DNA of 33,572 nt from an uncultured delta proteobacterium (lineage in GTDB: Bacteria > Myxococcota_A > Polyangia > Polyangiales > Polyangiaceae), in contig CAIVJW010000087.1 in NCBI GenBank assembly GCA_903906315.1, forward strand, positions 1-33,572. Reading direction: 5' to 3'. This document shows, piece by piece, positions 6,691-15,623 of the stretch. Numbering within the stretch: position 1 is the stretch's first letter; every line of letters begins with the position of its first letter. The notes beneath the pieces are model-generated. The model made no database searches. It saw nothing but the letters and a program-made list of their open reading frames with translations, and was not told the DNA's origin. Position numbers and translations under genes: made by a program.

Positions 6691-6962
6691 GCTTTGCCGT
6701 CGAGCGGTGCTTCCCGGGGTGGATGGGCCGCGTGCGGCTCGGAAGGCCGGGCTGTGTTGCTCCCTTCGTTCCGTCTCGGACGATGGCCCCATTCACGGGT
6801 GCGTACGAACCGGCAGCCGCCCAGTGATGAGCGGTATTCCGTGAATACCCTGGGCGGCTACGCTGCTTGGGGTGTTCGTGTTCGTGGGGCTCTCCCCTGA
6901 GGCTGCCGTGACGAGGACCCCCTGACCACCCGCCGCGCGCGAGGTGGGCCTCGGGCTGCGCC
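6691..6962. other. Intergenic region between repeat array and response regulator
   Basis: No gene is supported. It holds a decayed hairpin-A-like copy near 6723-6742 and a large compound inverted repeat at 6815-6859. No convincing promoter for the response regulator was found. Confidence 0.55.
6815..6859. other. Compound two-part inverted repeat
   Basis: The outer arms AGCCGCCCAG (6815-6824) and CTGGGCGGCT (6850-6859) pair over 10 bp. The inner arms GGTATT (6833-6838) and AATACC (6844-6849) stack directly on the right side, with a 5-nt loop and an 8-nt bulge on the left. The result is a 16-bp interrupted stem with an AT-containing tip, about 100 bp before the response regulator. It may be a terminator, an operator or a mobile-element remnant. 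Confidence 0.6.
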
Positions 6963-7394
6963 GTGACCAAACCCATCGAGATCCTGCTGGTCGAAGATGA
7001 CCCGTACGACGCGCAGCTGACCGCGCTGGCGTTTCGCCGTGGGAAGATCGCGACCCGGCTCGTGGTCGTCGAGGACGGGGTGGAGGCGCTCGCGTACCTG
7101 CGCGAGGAGGGCCCGTACGCCGGCAGCCCCCGGCCCGACCTCATCCTGCTCGACGTGAACCTCCCGAAGAAGGGAGGCCGACAGGTGCTCGCCGAGGTGA
7201 AGGACGACCCGGAGCTTCGGCGTATCCCGATCGTCGTCTTCACCGGGTCCGACGCCGACGAGGACGTGCTGTCGAGCTACGACCTGCACGCCAACGCCTA
7301 CGTGCGCAAGCCGACCGACCCCGAGGCGTTCACCGGGGTGCTCCAGGCCATCCACGACTTCTGGCTGCGCGTCGTGACCCTCCCGCCGGCCTGA
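6963..7394 (+). CDS. Single-domain response regulator (Rcp1-like receiver)
   Basis: A 143-aa stand-alone CheY-like receiver. The acidic pocket is EDD (11-13), the phospho-acceptor is D64 in ILLDVNLP, the switch Thr is in VVFTGSD (T94), and Lys116 is in VRKPTD. The loop around residues 50-58 and the NLPKKGG sequence are typical of the Rcp1/phytochrome-associated subgroup. There is no output domain, so it works by protein-protein contact or as a phosphorelay shuttle. The start is GTG 6963, with MTKPIEILLVEDD the natural N-terminus; the ribosome binding site is poor. No kinase is adjacent, although a hybrid kinase lies far downstream at 31391. Confidence 0.93.
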   Translation: MTKPIEILLVEDDPYDAQLTALAFRRGKIATRLVVVEDGVEALAYLREEGPYAGSPRPDLILLDVNLPKKGGRQVLAEVKDDPELRRIPIVVFTGSDADEDVLSSYDLHANAYVRKPTDPEAFTGVLQAIHDFWLRVVTLPPA

Positions 7395-7473
7395 ACGCGG
7401 ATTGCCGCGGGGCGCCGTGCGCGACCGTCTCTTTGCCCAGGGCCCGGGGCATCTGCTAGGCCTCCGCCGGGCG

Positions 7474-8427
7474 ATGAACGACGAAGCGCGCGAGCTCGGG
7501 CGGACGGTGGATCGCTTCGTCGCCCACCTCGTCGGCGAGCGGCGCGCGGCGGCGCACACCGTGGCCGCGTACCGGCGCGACCTCGCCCAGCTCGTCGCGT
7601 TCGCGCGCGAGCGGCGGCCGGAGCTGCGGCTCGCGGGCGAGGTCGACGTGCTCCTGCTGCGTGGCTGGCTAGGGCAGCTCGCGCGCACGCACGCCCCCGC
7701 GTCGATCGCTCGCAAGATCGCCGCGGCCCGCGCCCTCTTTCGCTGGCTCCTGCGACACGGCGAGGTGGCCGAGAGCCCCGCGAGCCTCCTGGCCCTGCCC
7801 AAGGTGCGGCGGTCGCTTCCGACGTTCCTCAACGTCGACGCCGCCGCCGAGGTCGTCGAGACGCCCGACGAGGCGAGCGCCGAGGGGCTGCGCGACCGAG
7901 CGTTGCTCGAGACGCTGTACGGATCCGGGCTGCGCGTGTCGGAGCTCTGCGGCCTCGACCTCGAGCACGTCGAGCTCGACGGCGGCACGGTCCGCGTGCT
8001 CGGCAAGGGCGACAAGGAGCGCCTGGTGCCGCTCGGATCGAAGGCCGTCGAGGCCATCCACCGCTGGCTCGAGCGCCGCGACGAGCTGACCTCCGACCGC
8101 ACGGGCCCCGGCGACGTGCGCGCGCTCTTCCTCTCGGCGCGGGGCCGTCGCCTCGGCGTGCGGCGCGTGCAGACGCTCGTGCACCAATATGGCGCGCTCG
8201 GCGCGGGGCGCGCCGACCTTCACCCGCACGCCCTCCGCCACACCTGCGCCACGCACCTCCTCGAGGGCGGCGCCGACCTGCGAGCCATCCAGACGCTGCT
8301 CGGGCACGCGAGCCTGTCGACGACCCAGCGCTACACCCACGTCTCGGTGGATCACCTCATGAAGGTCTACGACGAGGCGCATCCGCTCGCTCGCTCGGCG
8401 AAGCGCCGCGGCGAGGGGGGCGCGTGA
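7474..8427 (+). CDS. xerC: Tyrosine recombinase, XerC/XerD family
   Basis: A 317-aa enzyme, the usual size for Xer recombinases, which resolve chromosome dimers at dif. Residues 10-100 form the SAM-like core-binding domain (RTVDRFVAHLVGERRAAAHT), and 120-310 the catalytic domain. The catalytic set is complete: R154 (SGLRVSEL), K178 (GKGDKERLVPLG), H252-x-x-R255 (HALRHTCATHLL), H278 (LLGHASL) and nucleophile Tyr287 (QRYTHV). ATG 7474 was chosen over an upstream TTG-type start because it gives the family N-terminus. A possible extended -10, TGCTAGGCC (7454-7462), would leave only ~5 nt of leader. The stop overlaps the next gene as GTGA. The neighbours are housekeeping genes, so a host Xer is more likely than an element integrase. 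Confidence 0.93.
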   Translation: MNDEARELGRTVDRFVAHLVGERRAAAHTVAAYRRDLAQLVAFARERRPELRLAGEVDVLLLRGWLGQLARTHAPASIARKIAAARALFRWLLRHGEVAESPASLLALPKVRRSLPTFLNVDAAAEVVETPDEASAEGLRDRALLETLYGSGLRVSELCGLDLEHVELDGGTVRVLGKGDKERLVPLGSKAVEAIHRWLERRDELTSDRTGPGDVRALFLSARGRRLGVRRVQTLVHQYGALGAGRADLHPHALRHTCATHLLEGGADLRAIQTLLGHASLSTTQRYTHVSVDHLMKVYDEAHPLARSAKRRGEGGA

Positions 8428-10703
8428 CGGCGTCGCGGCGAGTGCTCCGCGACTGGGGGGGGCGCCTGGGGCGCGGCGCGCTCGGGGCGGCGCTCGCGAG
8501 CGTCGTCGCCGCATGGATCGACGCCGGCTGGGCGCGAGGCGCGGCCGGCGACGCGGCGAACGGGCCGGGTCGCTTCAGCGCCTTCCTCGCCGACGCGGGG
8601 TTGATCGCGCCGGTCGCGCTCGTCGTGGGGGGCGCCGCCGTCGTCGCGAGCGTGGTGCTCGACCCGCACGATCCCCCCTCGCCGCGCCGCTTCGTCGCGG
8701 CGCTTCGGCTCCGGGCGGTCGGACGCCCTGCCGACCTCGCCGCGTTCGTGCCGCTCGTCGTGATGGGCGCGTTCGCGTGGACGACCGCCTCCGCGCAGCT
8801 CGCGCGCGCGCTGCTCGCGGCCGACGCCCCCGCGGCGCTCTCCGGCCTGGCGATGGCCTCCGCGAGCCTCGCCGCGGGCCTGTTCGTCGCGCTCCTCGTT
8901 CTCGCGCTCGTGCCGCCGCTGCGCCAGGCGCTCGCGACCGCGAGCGAGCGCCGCCCCGTGTTCGTCGATCCCGTCGTGACCGGCGCGGTCGCCCTCGTGA
9001 TCGCCTCGTCGCTCTTCGCCTACGGCATCCGGCACGGCGGCGTCTCGGGCGAGGGCGGCCTCCTCGGCATCTACGGCGTCTTCAAGCGCCCCGAGCTCGA
9101 CTTGCGGGCGGCCGCGCTCCTGCTCGTCGTGTTCCTCGGCGCCCTGTTGTCGCCCGCCGCGCTCCGGCGCGTGCCCGGCCCCGTCGCGCTCGCGCTCGCG
9201 CTGCTCTCGCTCGGCGCCACGGTCCGCGCCGGCTCCGCGCTCGTCTCCGCGCCTTCGATCGCGCAGGCCCTCGAGCGCGGCGCGCCGCTCGGTAACCCTG
9301 CCTTGAAGGCCCTGCGGCGCGCGACCGACCGGGACCACGACGGCTATAGCGGCTGGTTCGGCGGCGGCGACTGCAACGACGCCGACGCGAACATCAACCC
9401 GCAGGCCCGCGAGATCCCCGACAACGGCGTGGACGAGGACTGCTCGGGCACGGACCTGTCGTCGAAGGCGCTCGCCGCGCTCGCGCCGCCGCCCGCCGCG
9501 GCCACCGCGACCCCCGCCGCGAAGGCCGCGATCCCGGCCGATCTCAACGTCGTGCTGATCACGATCGACACGCTGCGGGCCGACCTCGGCTGCCTCGGCT
9601 ATCCGCGCAAGGTCTCGCCGAACCTCGACGCGCTCGCCGAGCGGGCGACGGTCTTCGAGCGCGCGTACTCGCTCGCGTCGTACACGGGCAAGTCGGTCGG
9701 CCCGATGCTCATCGGCAAGTACGGCAGCGAGACGCACCGCAACTGGGGCCATTTCAACACGTTCACGAAGCAGGACACCTTCGTCGCCGAGCGCCTGCAG
9801 AAGGCCGGCGTCCGCACGATGAGCGTGCAGGCCAACCGCTATTTCGGGCGCTTCGGCGGGCTCGACCGCGGCTTCGAGGTCGTCGACCTGTCGGCGGCGC
9901 CCTGGGAGATCGCCTGGGAGGCCGACGAGGACGTCTCGAGCGCCAAGCTCTCGGACGCCGCCCTCAAGCTCGTCGCCAAGGCCGACAACACGGGCAAGCG
10001 CTTCTTCCTCTGGGTGCACTACCTCGACCCGCACGCCGACTACGCGCGGCACAAGGACATCGAGTCGTTCGGCAACAACCAGCGCGACCTCTACGACGCC
10101 GAGGTGGCCTTCACCGACAAGCACGTCGGCCGCCTCCTCGACGCGATCAAGGCCGCGCCGTGGGGGGATCGCACCGCGATCGTCGTCACGTCCGATCACG
10201 GCGAGGCGTTCGGCGAGCACAAGATGTGGCGCCACGGCTACGAGATCTGGGAGCCGCTCGTCCACGTCCCGCTGATCGTGCACGTGCCGGGCGCGAAGCC
10301 CTCGCGCGCGAGCGTGCGTCGCAGCGCGATCGACCTGGTGCCGACGATCCTCGACCTGATGGGCGTGCCGGGCCCGTCGAAGGCCGACGCGAACGACTTC
10401 CTGTCGGGGACCACGCTCCTGCCCGACGTGCTGCTGCCGCCGGGCGCGAAGGCCGCCGAACGCGACGTGCTCGTCGACATGCCGGGCGGCCCCTATAACG
10501 ACGAACGCCGCGCCCTCTACCACGGCGACCTGAAGCTCATCATCTCCAACGGCGCGCACGGCGAGCTCTACGACCTCGCGAAGGACCCGGGCGAGGAGCA
10601 GGACCTCGCCGACGGGCCGGAGCGCCAGGCGATCCAGCCGTACTACGACGCCACCAAGGCGCGACTCCGAGAGATCAAGGTCACGGGCGAGCGCAAGCAA
10701 TGA
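8424..10703 (+). CDS. Membrane-anchored sulfatase-fold phosphotransferase/hydrolase with MopE-like metal motif
   Basis: A 759-aa three-part protein. Residues ~15-285 contain about seven hydrophobic membrane segments. Residues 302-343 match the MopE-type putative metal-binding motif (DRDHDGYSG, GGGDCNDADANINPQA, EIPDNGVDEDCSG). Residues ~374-740 are an alkaline-phosphatase/sulfatase-superfamily domain: metal Asp382 in ITIDTLRAD, D591-H592 in TSDHGEAFGEH, and a C-terminal LYDLAKDPGEEQDLA tail. At the nucleophile position the sequence reads ASYTGKS with Thr421. There is no C/S-x-P-x-R formylglycine motif, so a Thr-based LtaS/EptA-like head-group transferase or a phosphodiesterase is more likely than a true sulfatase. 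It starts at GTG 8424, overlapping the xerC stop by 4 nt. The substrate is unknown. Confidence 0.88.
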   Translation: MTASRRVLRDWGGRLGRGALGAALASVVAAWIDAGWARGAAGDAANGPGRFSAFLADAGLIAPVALVVGGAAVVASVVLDPHDPPSPRRFVAALRLRAVGRPADLAAFVPLVVMGAFAWTTASAQLARALLAADAPAALSGLAMASASLAAGLFVALLVLALVPPLRQALATASERRPVFVDPVVTGAVALVIASSLFAYGIRHGGVSGEGGLLGIYGVFKRPELDLRAAALLLVVFLGALLSPAALRRVPGPVALALALLSLGATVRAGSALVSAPSIAQALERGAPLGNPALKALRRATDRDHDGYSGWFGGGDCNDADANINPQAREIPDNGVDEDCSGTDLSSKALAALAPPPAAATATPAAKAAIPADLNVVLITIDTLRADLGCLGYPRKVSPNLDALAERATVFERAYSLASYTGKSVGPMLIGKYGSETHRNWGHFNTFTKQDTFVAERLQKAGVRTMSVQANRYFGRFGGLDRGFEVVDLSAAPWEIAWEADEDVSSAKLSDAALKLVAKADNTGKRFFLWVHYLDPHADYARHKDIESFGNNQRDLYDAEVAFTDKHVGRLLDAIKAAPWGDRTAIVVTSDHGEAFGEHKMWRHGYEIWEPLVHVPLIVHVPGAKPSRASVRRSAIDLVPTILDLMGVPGPSKADANDFLSGTTLLPDVLLPPGAKAAERDVLVDMPGGPYNDERRALYHGDLKLIISNGAHGELYDLAKDPGEEQDLADGPERQAIQPYYDATKARLREIKVTGERKQ

Positions 10704-10763
10704 CGCGAGGCTCGCGCATCGGGGCCTTCCCCGGCGCAATCGAGCGTTTCACGGTTGCAATGC

Positions 10764-10784
10764 GGGCGCATCTTACGTGCGCCC
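10764..10784 (+). terminator. Hairpin after the sulfatase-fold gene
   Basis: GGGCGCA (10764-10770) pairs with TGCGCCC (10778-10784) over 7 bp with a 7-nt loop, between the sulfatase-fold stop and the HAD gene. It is followed by C-rich rather than U-rich sequence, so termination efficiency is uncertain. Confidence 0.4.
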
Positions 10785-10814
10785 CCCCGGAACGATGGTT
10801 TACGCTTCCGTGCG

Positions 10815-11522
10815 ATGCTGCCGCCTGCCGTCGTTCTCTTCGACCTCGATGGCACGCTCATCGACAGTCGCGGTGACATCGTGGCCGCGGTCAATCACGC
10901 GCTCACCGCGACCGGTCGCGCGCCCCTGCCTGCGGTCGTGATCGTCCGCTACGTGGGCGACGGAGCGCGCGTGCTGTGCGCGCGCGCCGCGCAGCTTCCG
11001 GAGGGCGACCCCGAGGTGGACACGCTCGTCGGCCGATTCCTCGCGTACTACGGCGAGCACCCGCTGGCGTTCACGCGCTGGCAGCGCGGCGCGCAGGAAG
11101 CGCTCGAGGAGCTCGCCACGATGCCCGACATCCGCCTCGGCATCTGCACGAACAAGCCCCGCGAGGCGACCGACGCCGTGCTCGCGGCGCTGGGCATCCG
11201 CACGCGCTTCCGCGTCGTCGTCGCCGCCGGGGACCTCTCGGAGAAGAAGCCCGCGCCCGGCCCGCTGCTCCACGCGGCGCGCCTGCTCGGCGTGGATCCG
11301 GGCGCGGTCGTCATGGTCGGCGACGGTGTGCAGGACATCGAATGCGCTCGCGCGGCGGGCGCGCGCGCCGTGGCGGTCGAGGGGTTCACGCCGCGCAGGC
11401 GCCTCATGGAGGCCCGCCCCGACGTCCTGCTCGACAGCCTGCGCGATCTGCCCGAGGTGCTGCGTCGCTGGCAGGACTCGACGGTGCGGCTCTCGCCGAT
11501 GCCGCGCGTTCGCGCGGGCTGA
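10815..11522 (+). CDS. gph: HAD-superfamily phosphatase, phosphoglycolate phosphatase-like
   Basis: A 235-aa HAD hydrolase. Motif I is FDLDGTLIDS (D10, D12), motif II ICTNKP (T112), motif III Lys is in LSEKKPAPGP, and motif IV VGDGVQDIECA (D170, D174). The helical C1 cap between motifs I and II and the KPxP-type signature fit Gph, which removes phosphate from 2-phosphoglycolate formed in DNA repair. Close relatives act on other small phosphates, so the exact substrate is uncertain. ATG 10815 is preferred over TTG 10755, because the extension has no family support. A -10-like TACGCT (10801-10806) would place the transcript start only 2 nt before the ATG, and no ribosome binding site is visible. 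Confidence 0.85.
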   Translation: MLPPAVVLFDLDGTLIDSRGDIVAAVNHALTATGRAPLPAVVIVRYVGDGARVLCARAAQLPEGDPEVDTLVGRFLAYYGEHPLAFTRWQRGAQEALEELATMPDIRLGICTNKPREATDAVLAALGIRTRFRVVVAAGDLSEKKPAPGPLLHAARLLGVDPGAVVMVGDGVQDIECARAAGARAVAVEGFTPRRRLMEARPDVLLDSLRDLPEVLRRWQDSTVRLSPMPRVRAG

Positions 11523-11570
11523 ACCCGGCCGCCGGCCACGCCGCCGCTTCGTCTCGCGCGGTCGCTGCGC

Positions 11571-11582
11571 TATGACGGCGCC
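11571..11582 (+). promoter_or_regulatory. Predicted leaderless promoter of hisZ
   Basis: TATGAC (11571-11576) lies exactly 6 nt before the GTG start. A start 7 nt past the hexamer falls on the G of GTG, giving a leaderless mRNA. No Shine-Dalgarno is present. Confidence 0.4.
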
Positions 11583-12875
11583 GTGTCGCCCACCGCCACG
11601 CCGCCTCGAGCGCTCTCCCACTTCCTCCCGGCCGGGATGCGCGATCTGCTCCCCGCGGAGGCGCGGGCGCGACGCGCGCTCGGGCGGCGGGTGATCGAGC
11701 ACTTCGGGCTGCACGGCTTCCACCTGGTGACGCCGCCCGTGTTCGAGCTCGCCGAGGTGCTCGAGCGAGGCCTCGGCACGCTCGACCCGTCGGACGTGCT
11801 GCGCTTCGTCGAGCCCGAGTCCGGCGAGGTCGCCGCGCTGCGGCCCGACATGACGCCGCAGATCGCGCGCATGGTCTCGACGCGGCTCGCGCGCGAGCCC
11901 GGGCCGGTGCGCCTCTGCTACGAGGGCACGATCGTGCGGCGAAGGCAGGGCCGGGCGCGGCGCAACCGGCAGGTGCCGCAGGCGGGCGTCGAGCTCTACG
12001 GCGTCGCCTCGCTCGACGGCGATCTCGAGATGCTGCGCCTCGCGGCCTCGGTCACCGCGGCCGTCGGGCTCGACGACGTCGTCATCGACGTCGGCCACGC
12101 GAGCATCGCCCGCGCGCTCGTCGACGCGGTGCCCGATCGCGCGCTCGCGGCCGATCTCACCGATGCGCTCGTGCACAAGGACGCCTCGCGGCTCGACGCG
12201 CTGCTCTCCTCGCCGCGCGCCTCGAGCGTGCCCGCGCGCGTCGCGACGGCCCTCGGCACGCTGCCCGAGCTGACCGGAGGCGGCCCCGCGGATCCGGGCG
12301 GGGCGCGGGTGTTCGCGCGCGCCTCGGCGCTGCTCTCCGGCACGGCGGCCGAGGGCCCGCTCGCCGAGCTCCGCGCGCTGTGGGACGCGGCGCGCCGCGT
12401 GGGCGGGTCGTCACGGCTCGCGGACGTGATCTCGGTCGACGTCGGCGAGGTGCGGGGCTTCGCCTACTACACGGGCGCGATCTTTCACGTGCTCGCGGCT
12501 GGCCCCGGCGAGCCGATCGCGGCGGGCGGCCGCTACGACGATCTGCTCGGGCGGTTCGACGCCCCGATGCCCGCCGTCGGCTTCGCGCTCCAGCTCGACG
12601 CGGTCGCGTGGGCCCGCGAGGCCGCCGGCGTCGTGGAGCCCGCGGTCGCGCGCGTGGTCGTCGCGACGAGCGCGGGCGCCGAGGACCTCGCCGAGGCGCT
12701 TCGTGATCGCGGCGTCCCGGCCGTCGTGCACGCCCGGGACGCCGACCCGCGCGCGTACGCGGTTGCCTGGGGCTTCACGCACCTCGTGACGGGCGATCCC
12801 GGGGCGGTGGTCGTCGACGGGGTCGTGCCGGGGGTGGAGCCGCCGGCCGCGCTGCGCGATCTCACCGCGCGATGA
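11583..12875 (+). CDS. hisZ: ATP phosphoribosyltransferase regulatory subunit HisZ
   Basis: A 430-aa class II aminoacyl-tRNA-synthetase-like protein. HisZ is a HisRS paralogue that cannot charge tRNA; it forms the complex with short HisG that does the first step of histidine synthesis and gives histidine feedback control. Visible features are an N-terminal PAGMRDLLPAEA, motif-2-like VAALRPDMTPQIAR, YEGTIVRRRQGRAR, the VSVDVGEVRGFAYYTG segment and GGRYDDLLGRF. The length is near that of HisRS/HisZ and the C-terminus is divergent, but I cannot fully rule out a HisRS. The gene order hisZ-purA is common in proteobacteria and supports HisZ. The start GTG 11583 lacks a ribosome binding site and may be leaderless. 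Confidence 0.88.
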   Translation: MSPTATPPRALSHFLPAGMRDLLPAEARARRALGRRVIEHFGLHGFHLVTPPVFELAEVLERGLGTLDPSDVLRFVEPESGEVAALRPDMTPQIARMVSTRLAREPGPVRLCYEGTIVRRRQGRARRNRQVPQAGVELYGVASLDGDLEMLRLAASVTAAVGLDDVVIDVGHASIARALVDAVPDRALAADLTDALVHKDASRLDALLSSPRASSVPARVATALGTLPELTGGGPADPGGARVFARASALLSGTAAEGPLAELRALWDAARRVGGSSRLADVISVDVGEVRGFAYYTGAIFHVLAAGPGEPIAAGGRYDDLLGRFDAPMPAVGFALQLDAVAWAREAAGVVEPAVARVVVATSAGAEDLAEALRDRGVPAVVHARDADPRAYAVAWGFTHLVTGDPGAVVVDGVVPGVEPPAALRDLTAR

Positions 12876-12967
12876 CCGGACGGCCGCTCGCCGCGTCGCC
12901 TCCGGGAGGGTGAAGCGGGCGCCAGCGGGGCAGATGGACTAGCGTGCGCGCGAAGGAGATCGGGACG

Positions 12968-14248
<1,281 letters not shown>

Positions 14249-14279
14249 TCGCAGGCCGCGGCGCGTCGGGTGTCGCGGC

Positions 14280-14320
14280 TGACCGAAGTCATGGCCGGTG
14301 CCCACCGGGCGTCCTAGCTT
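14280..14320 (+). promoter_or_regulatory. Candidate Crp/Fnr-type class II promoter of ric
   Basis: TGAC-cgaa-GTCA (14280-14291) is a perfect dyad with the 4-nt spacer of Fnr/Dnr-type sites. A -10-like TAGCTT lies at 14315-14320. If transcription starts at 14327, the dyad centre (14285.5) lies at -41.5, the canonical class II activator position. No -35 hexamer is evident. A Crp/Fnr regulator is encoded just downstream at 15620-16354. The geometry is read from the sequence; binding is inferred. Confidence 0.5.
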
Positions 14321-14367
14321 CCTCGGGCGAAGCTCGGAGGCGCCGGGCTCGCGGAGGAAACCCGACC

Positions 14368-15057
14368 ATGTTCGATCGCTCCCAGCTCGTCGCCGACATC
14401 GTGCTCGACCACCCCCGCACCGGGCGCGTCTTCGAGAGCCTCCGCATCGACTTCTGCTGCGGCGGCCGGATCCCCCTGGCCGACGCCTGCGCAGCCCATT
14501 CGCTCGACGAGAGCAAGGTGCTGGCCTCGCTCGCGGCCGCGCTCGACGGCGAGCCCACGCGCGAGCGCGATTTCCGGCGCATGAGCACGCTGGCGCTCGT
14601 CGCGTACCTCGTCGAGCGGCACCACGAGTACCTCCGCGAGGTGCTGCCCGAGGTGATCCGCATGGCCGACAAGGTGAGCCGCGTCCACGGCGACAAGAGC
14701 GCGGACGTCGCCGCGATCGGCGAGCACGTGCGCGCCCTCGCCGGGATGCTCGAGCCTCACCTCGTCCGCGAGGAGGACGTGCTCTTCCCTCTCCTCGTGT
14801 CCGCGGGCGAGGCCGGCGTGTCCGCGGAGCTCGCCGCGATGAGCGACGACCACCTCGAGGTCGGCGCCGCGCTCGTCAAGATCCGCGCCCTCACCAACGA
14901 CTTCACGGTGCCGACCTGGGGCTGCACGACGGTGCGTGCGCTGTGGGCGGCGCTCGAGGACGTCGAGCGCGACGTCCACCGCCACGTGCACCTCGAGAAC
15001 AACGTCCTCTTGCCGCGCTTCGCCCCGGGCGACGCCGCGGGCGCCGCGTGCTGCTGA
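14368..15057 (+). CDS. ric: Iron-sulfur cluster repair di-iron protein (ScdA/YtfE/RIC)
   Basis: A 229-aa RIC protein that repairs Fe-S clusters damaged by nitric oxide or peroxide. Residues 1-60 are the ScdA N-terminal domain with the diagnostic DFCCGG (C30-C31). Residues ~75-220 form the hemerythrin-like di-iron helical bundle, with ligands visible in VERHHEYL, EPHLVREEDVLFP, SDDHLEVG and HVHLENNVLLPRF. The ATG has GGAGG (GCGGAGGAAACCCGACC) upstream. It ends in ACC-GCC-like AAGAACC, with two C-terminal cysteines. The next gene overlaps it by 10 nt. Regulation by a Crp/Fnr protein is suggested by the upstream dyad. Confidence 0.95.
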   Translation: MFDRSQLVADIVLDHPRTGRVFESLRIDFCCGGRIPLADACAAHSLDESKVLASLAAALDGEPTRERDFRRMSTLALVAYLVERHHEYLREVLPEVIRMADKVSRVHGDKSADVAAIGEHVRALAGMLEPHLVREEDVLFPLLVSAGEAGVSAELAAMSDDHLEVGAALVKIRALTNDFTVPTWGCTTVRALWAALEDVERDVHRHVHLENNVLLPRFAPGDAAGAACC

Positions 15058-15623
15058 CGATCGGCCAGGCCCCGGCGGGCGCGTCCCCCGGGGCGGAGGA
15101 CGCGGGGCCGGTCGCGCTCCTGCTCGCCTGCCACGCTCGCATCCGCGATTTCGGCGCGCTGGCGCGGCGGATCGCCGGCGCCGTCGACGCGCCCGCGTCG
15201 CACGTCGGGGACGCGGCGCGCGATCTGCATCGCTACCACACGCTCGCCCTGCCGCTGCATCAGGCCGACGAGGACCTCACGGTCCGCCCTCGGCTCGAGG
15301 CCGCCGCGAGCGCGCCCGAGGTCCGCGCCGCGCTCGCCCGCATGGGCGACGAGCACGTCGCGCTCGAGCTCGTCCTCGCCGAGCTCTGCCCCCTCTGGGC
15401 CACCCTGCGCGACGACCCCACGCGCCTCCCCGAGCTCGCGCCGCGCCTCATCGCCCCGACGGACGCGCTGATCGCGCTCTGGGATCAGCACCTCGCGCCC
15501 GAGGAGGCCCTGATCTTCCCCGCGCTGGCCGCCGTGCTCTCCCCGGCCGAAAACGCCGCGATCGCAGCCGAAATTCGCGCGCGTCGCGACGCCGAGCGGG
15601 CGGCCGGCGGCTTCTCGCTCTAG
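15048..15623 (+). CDS. Hemerythrin HHE-domain protein
   Basis: A 191-aa protein predicted to be a hemerythrin-like four-helix bundle that binds a di-iron centre. Candidate ligands occur in order: LACHARIRDF (H29), YHTLALPLHQADEDL (H71, E75), MGDEHVALE (H103, E107) and WDQHLAPEEALIFP (H148, E152). The start is GTG 15048, inside the end of ric (10-nt overlap), so the two genes are translationally coupled and probably share a role, such as handling NO, O2 or iron during nitrosative stress. The long frame further upstream is out of phase with ric and is not coding. The gene converges with the Crp/Fnr gene, whose stop falls within its last codons. Confidence 0.88.
   Translation: MLLTIGQAPAGASPGAEDAGPVALLLACHARIRDFGALARRIAGAVDAPASHVGDAARDLHRYHTLALPLHQADEDLTVRPRLEAAASAPEVRAALARMGDEHVALELVLAELCPLWATLRDDPTRLPELAPRLIAPTDALIALWDQHLAPEEALIFPALAAVLSPAENAAIAAEIRARRDAERAAGGFSL

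Noticed and set aside
7474-8427. Phage or integrative-element integrase
   Set aside because: The protein is a standard-length Xer recombinase in a housekeeping context, with no att-like repeats, tRNA or phage genes nearby.
8424-10703. True arylsulfatase
   Set aside because: The C/S-x-P-x-R formylglycine signature is missing; Thr421 occupies the nucleophile region.
8367-10739. A 790-codon minus-strand open frame
   Set aside because: It is antisense to the sulfatase-fold gene, is Arg/Val/Glu-biased low-complexity sequence and shows no family motif; it is a by-product of GC-rich third positions.
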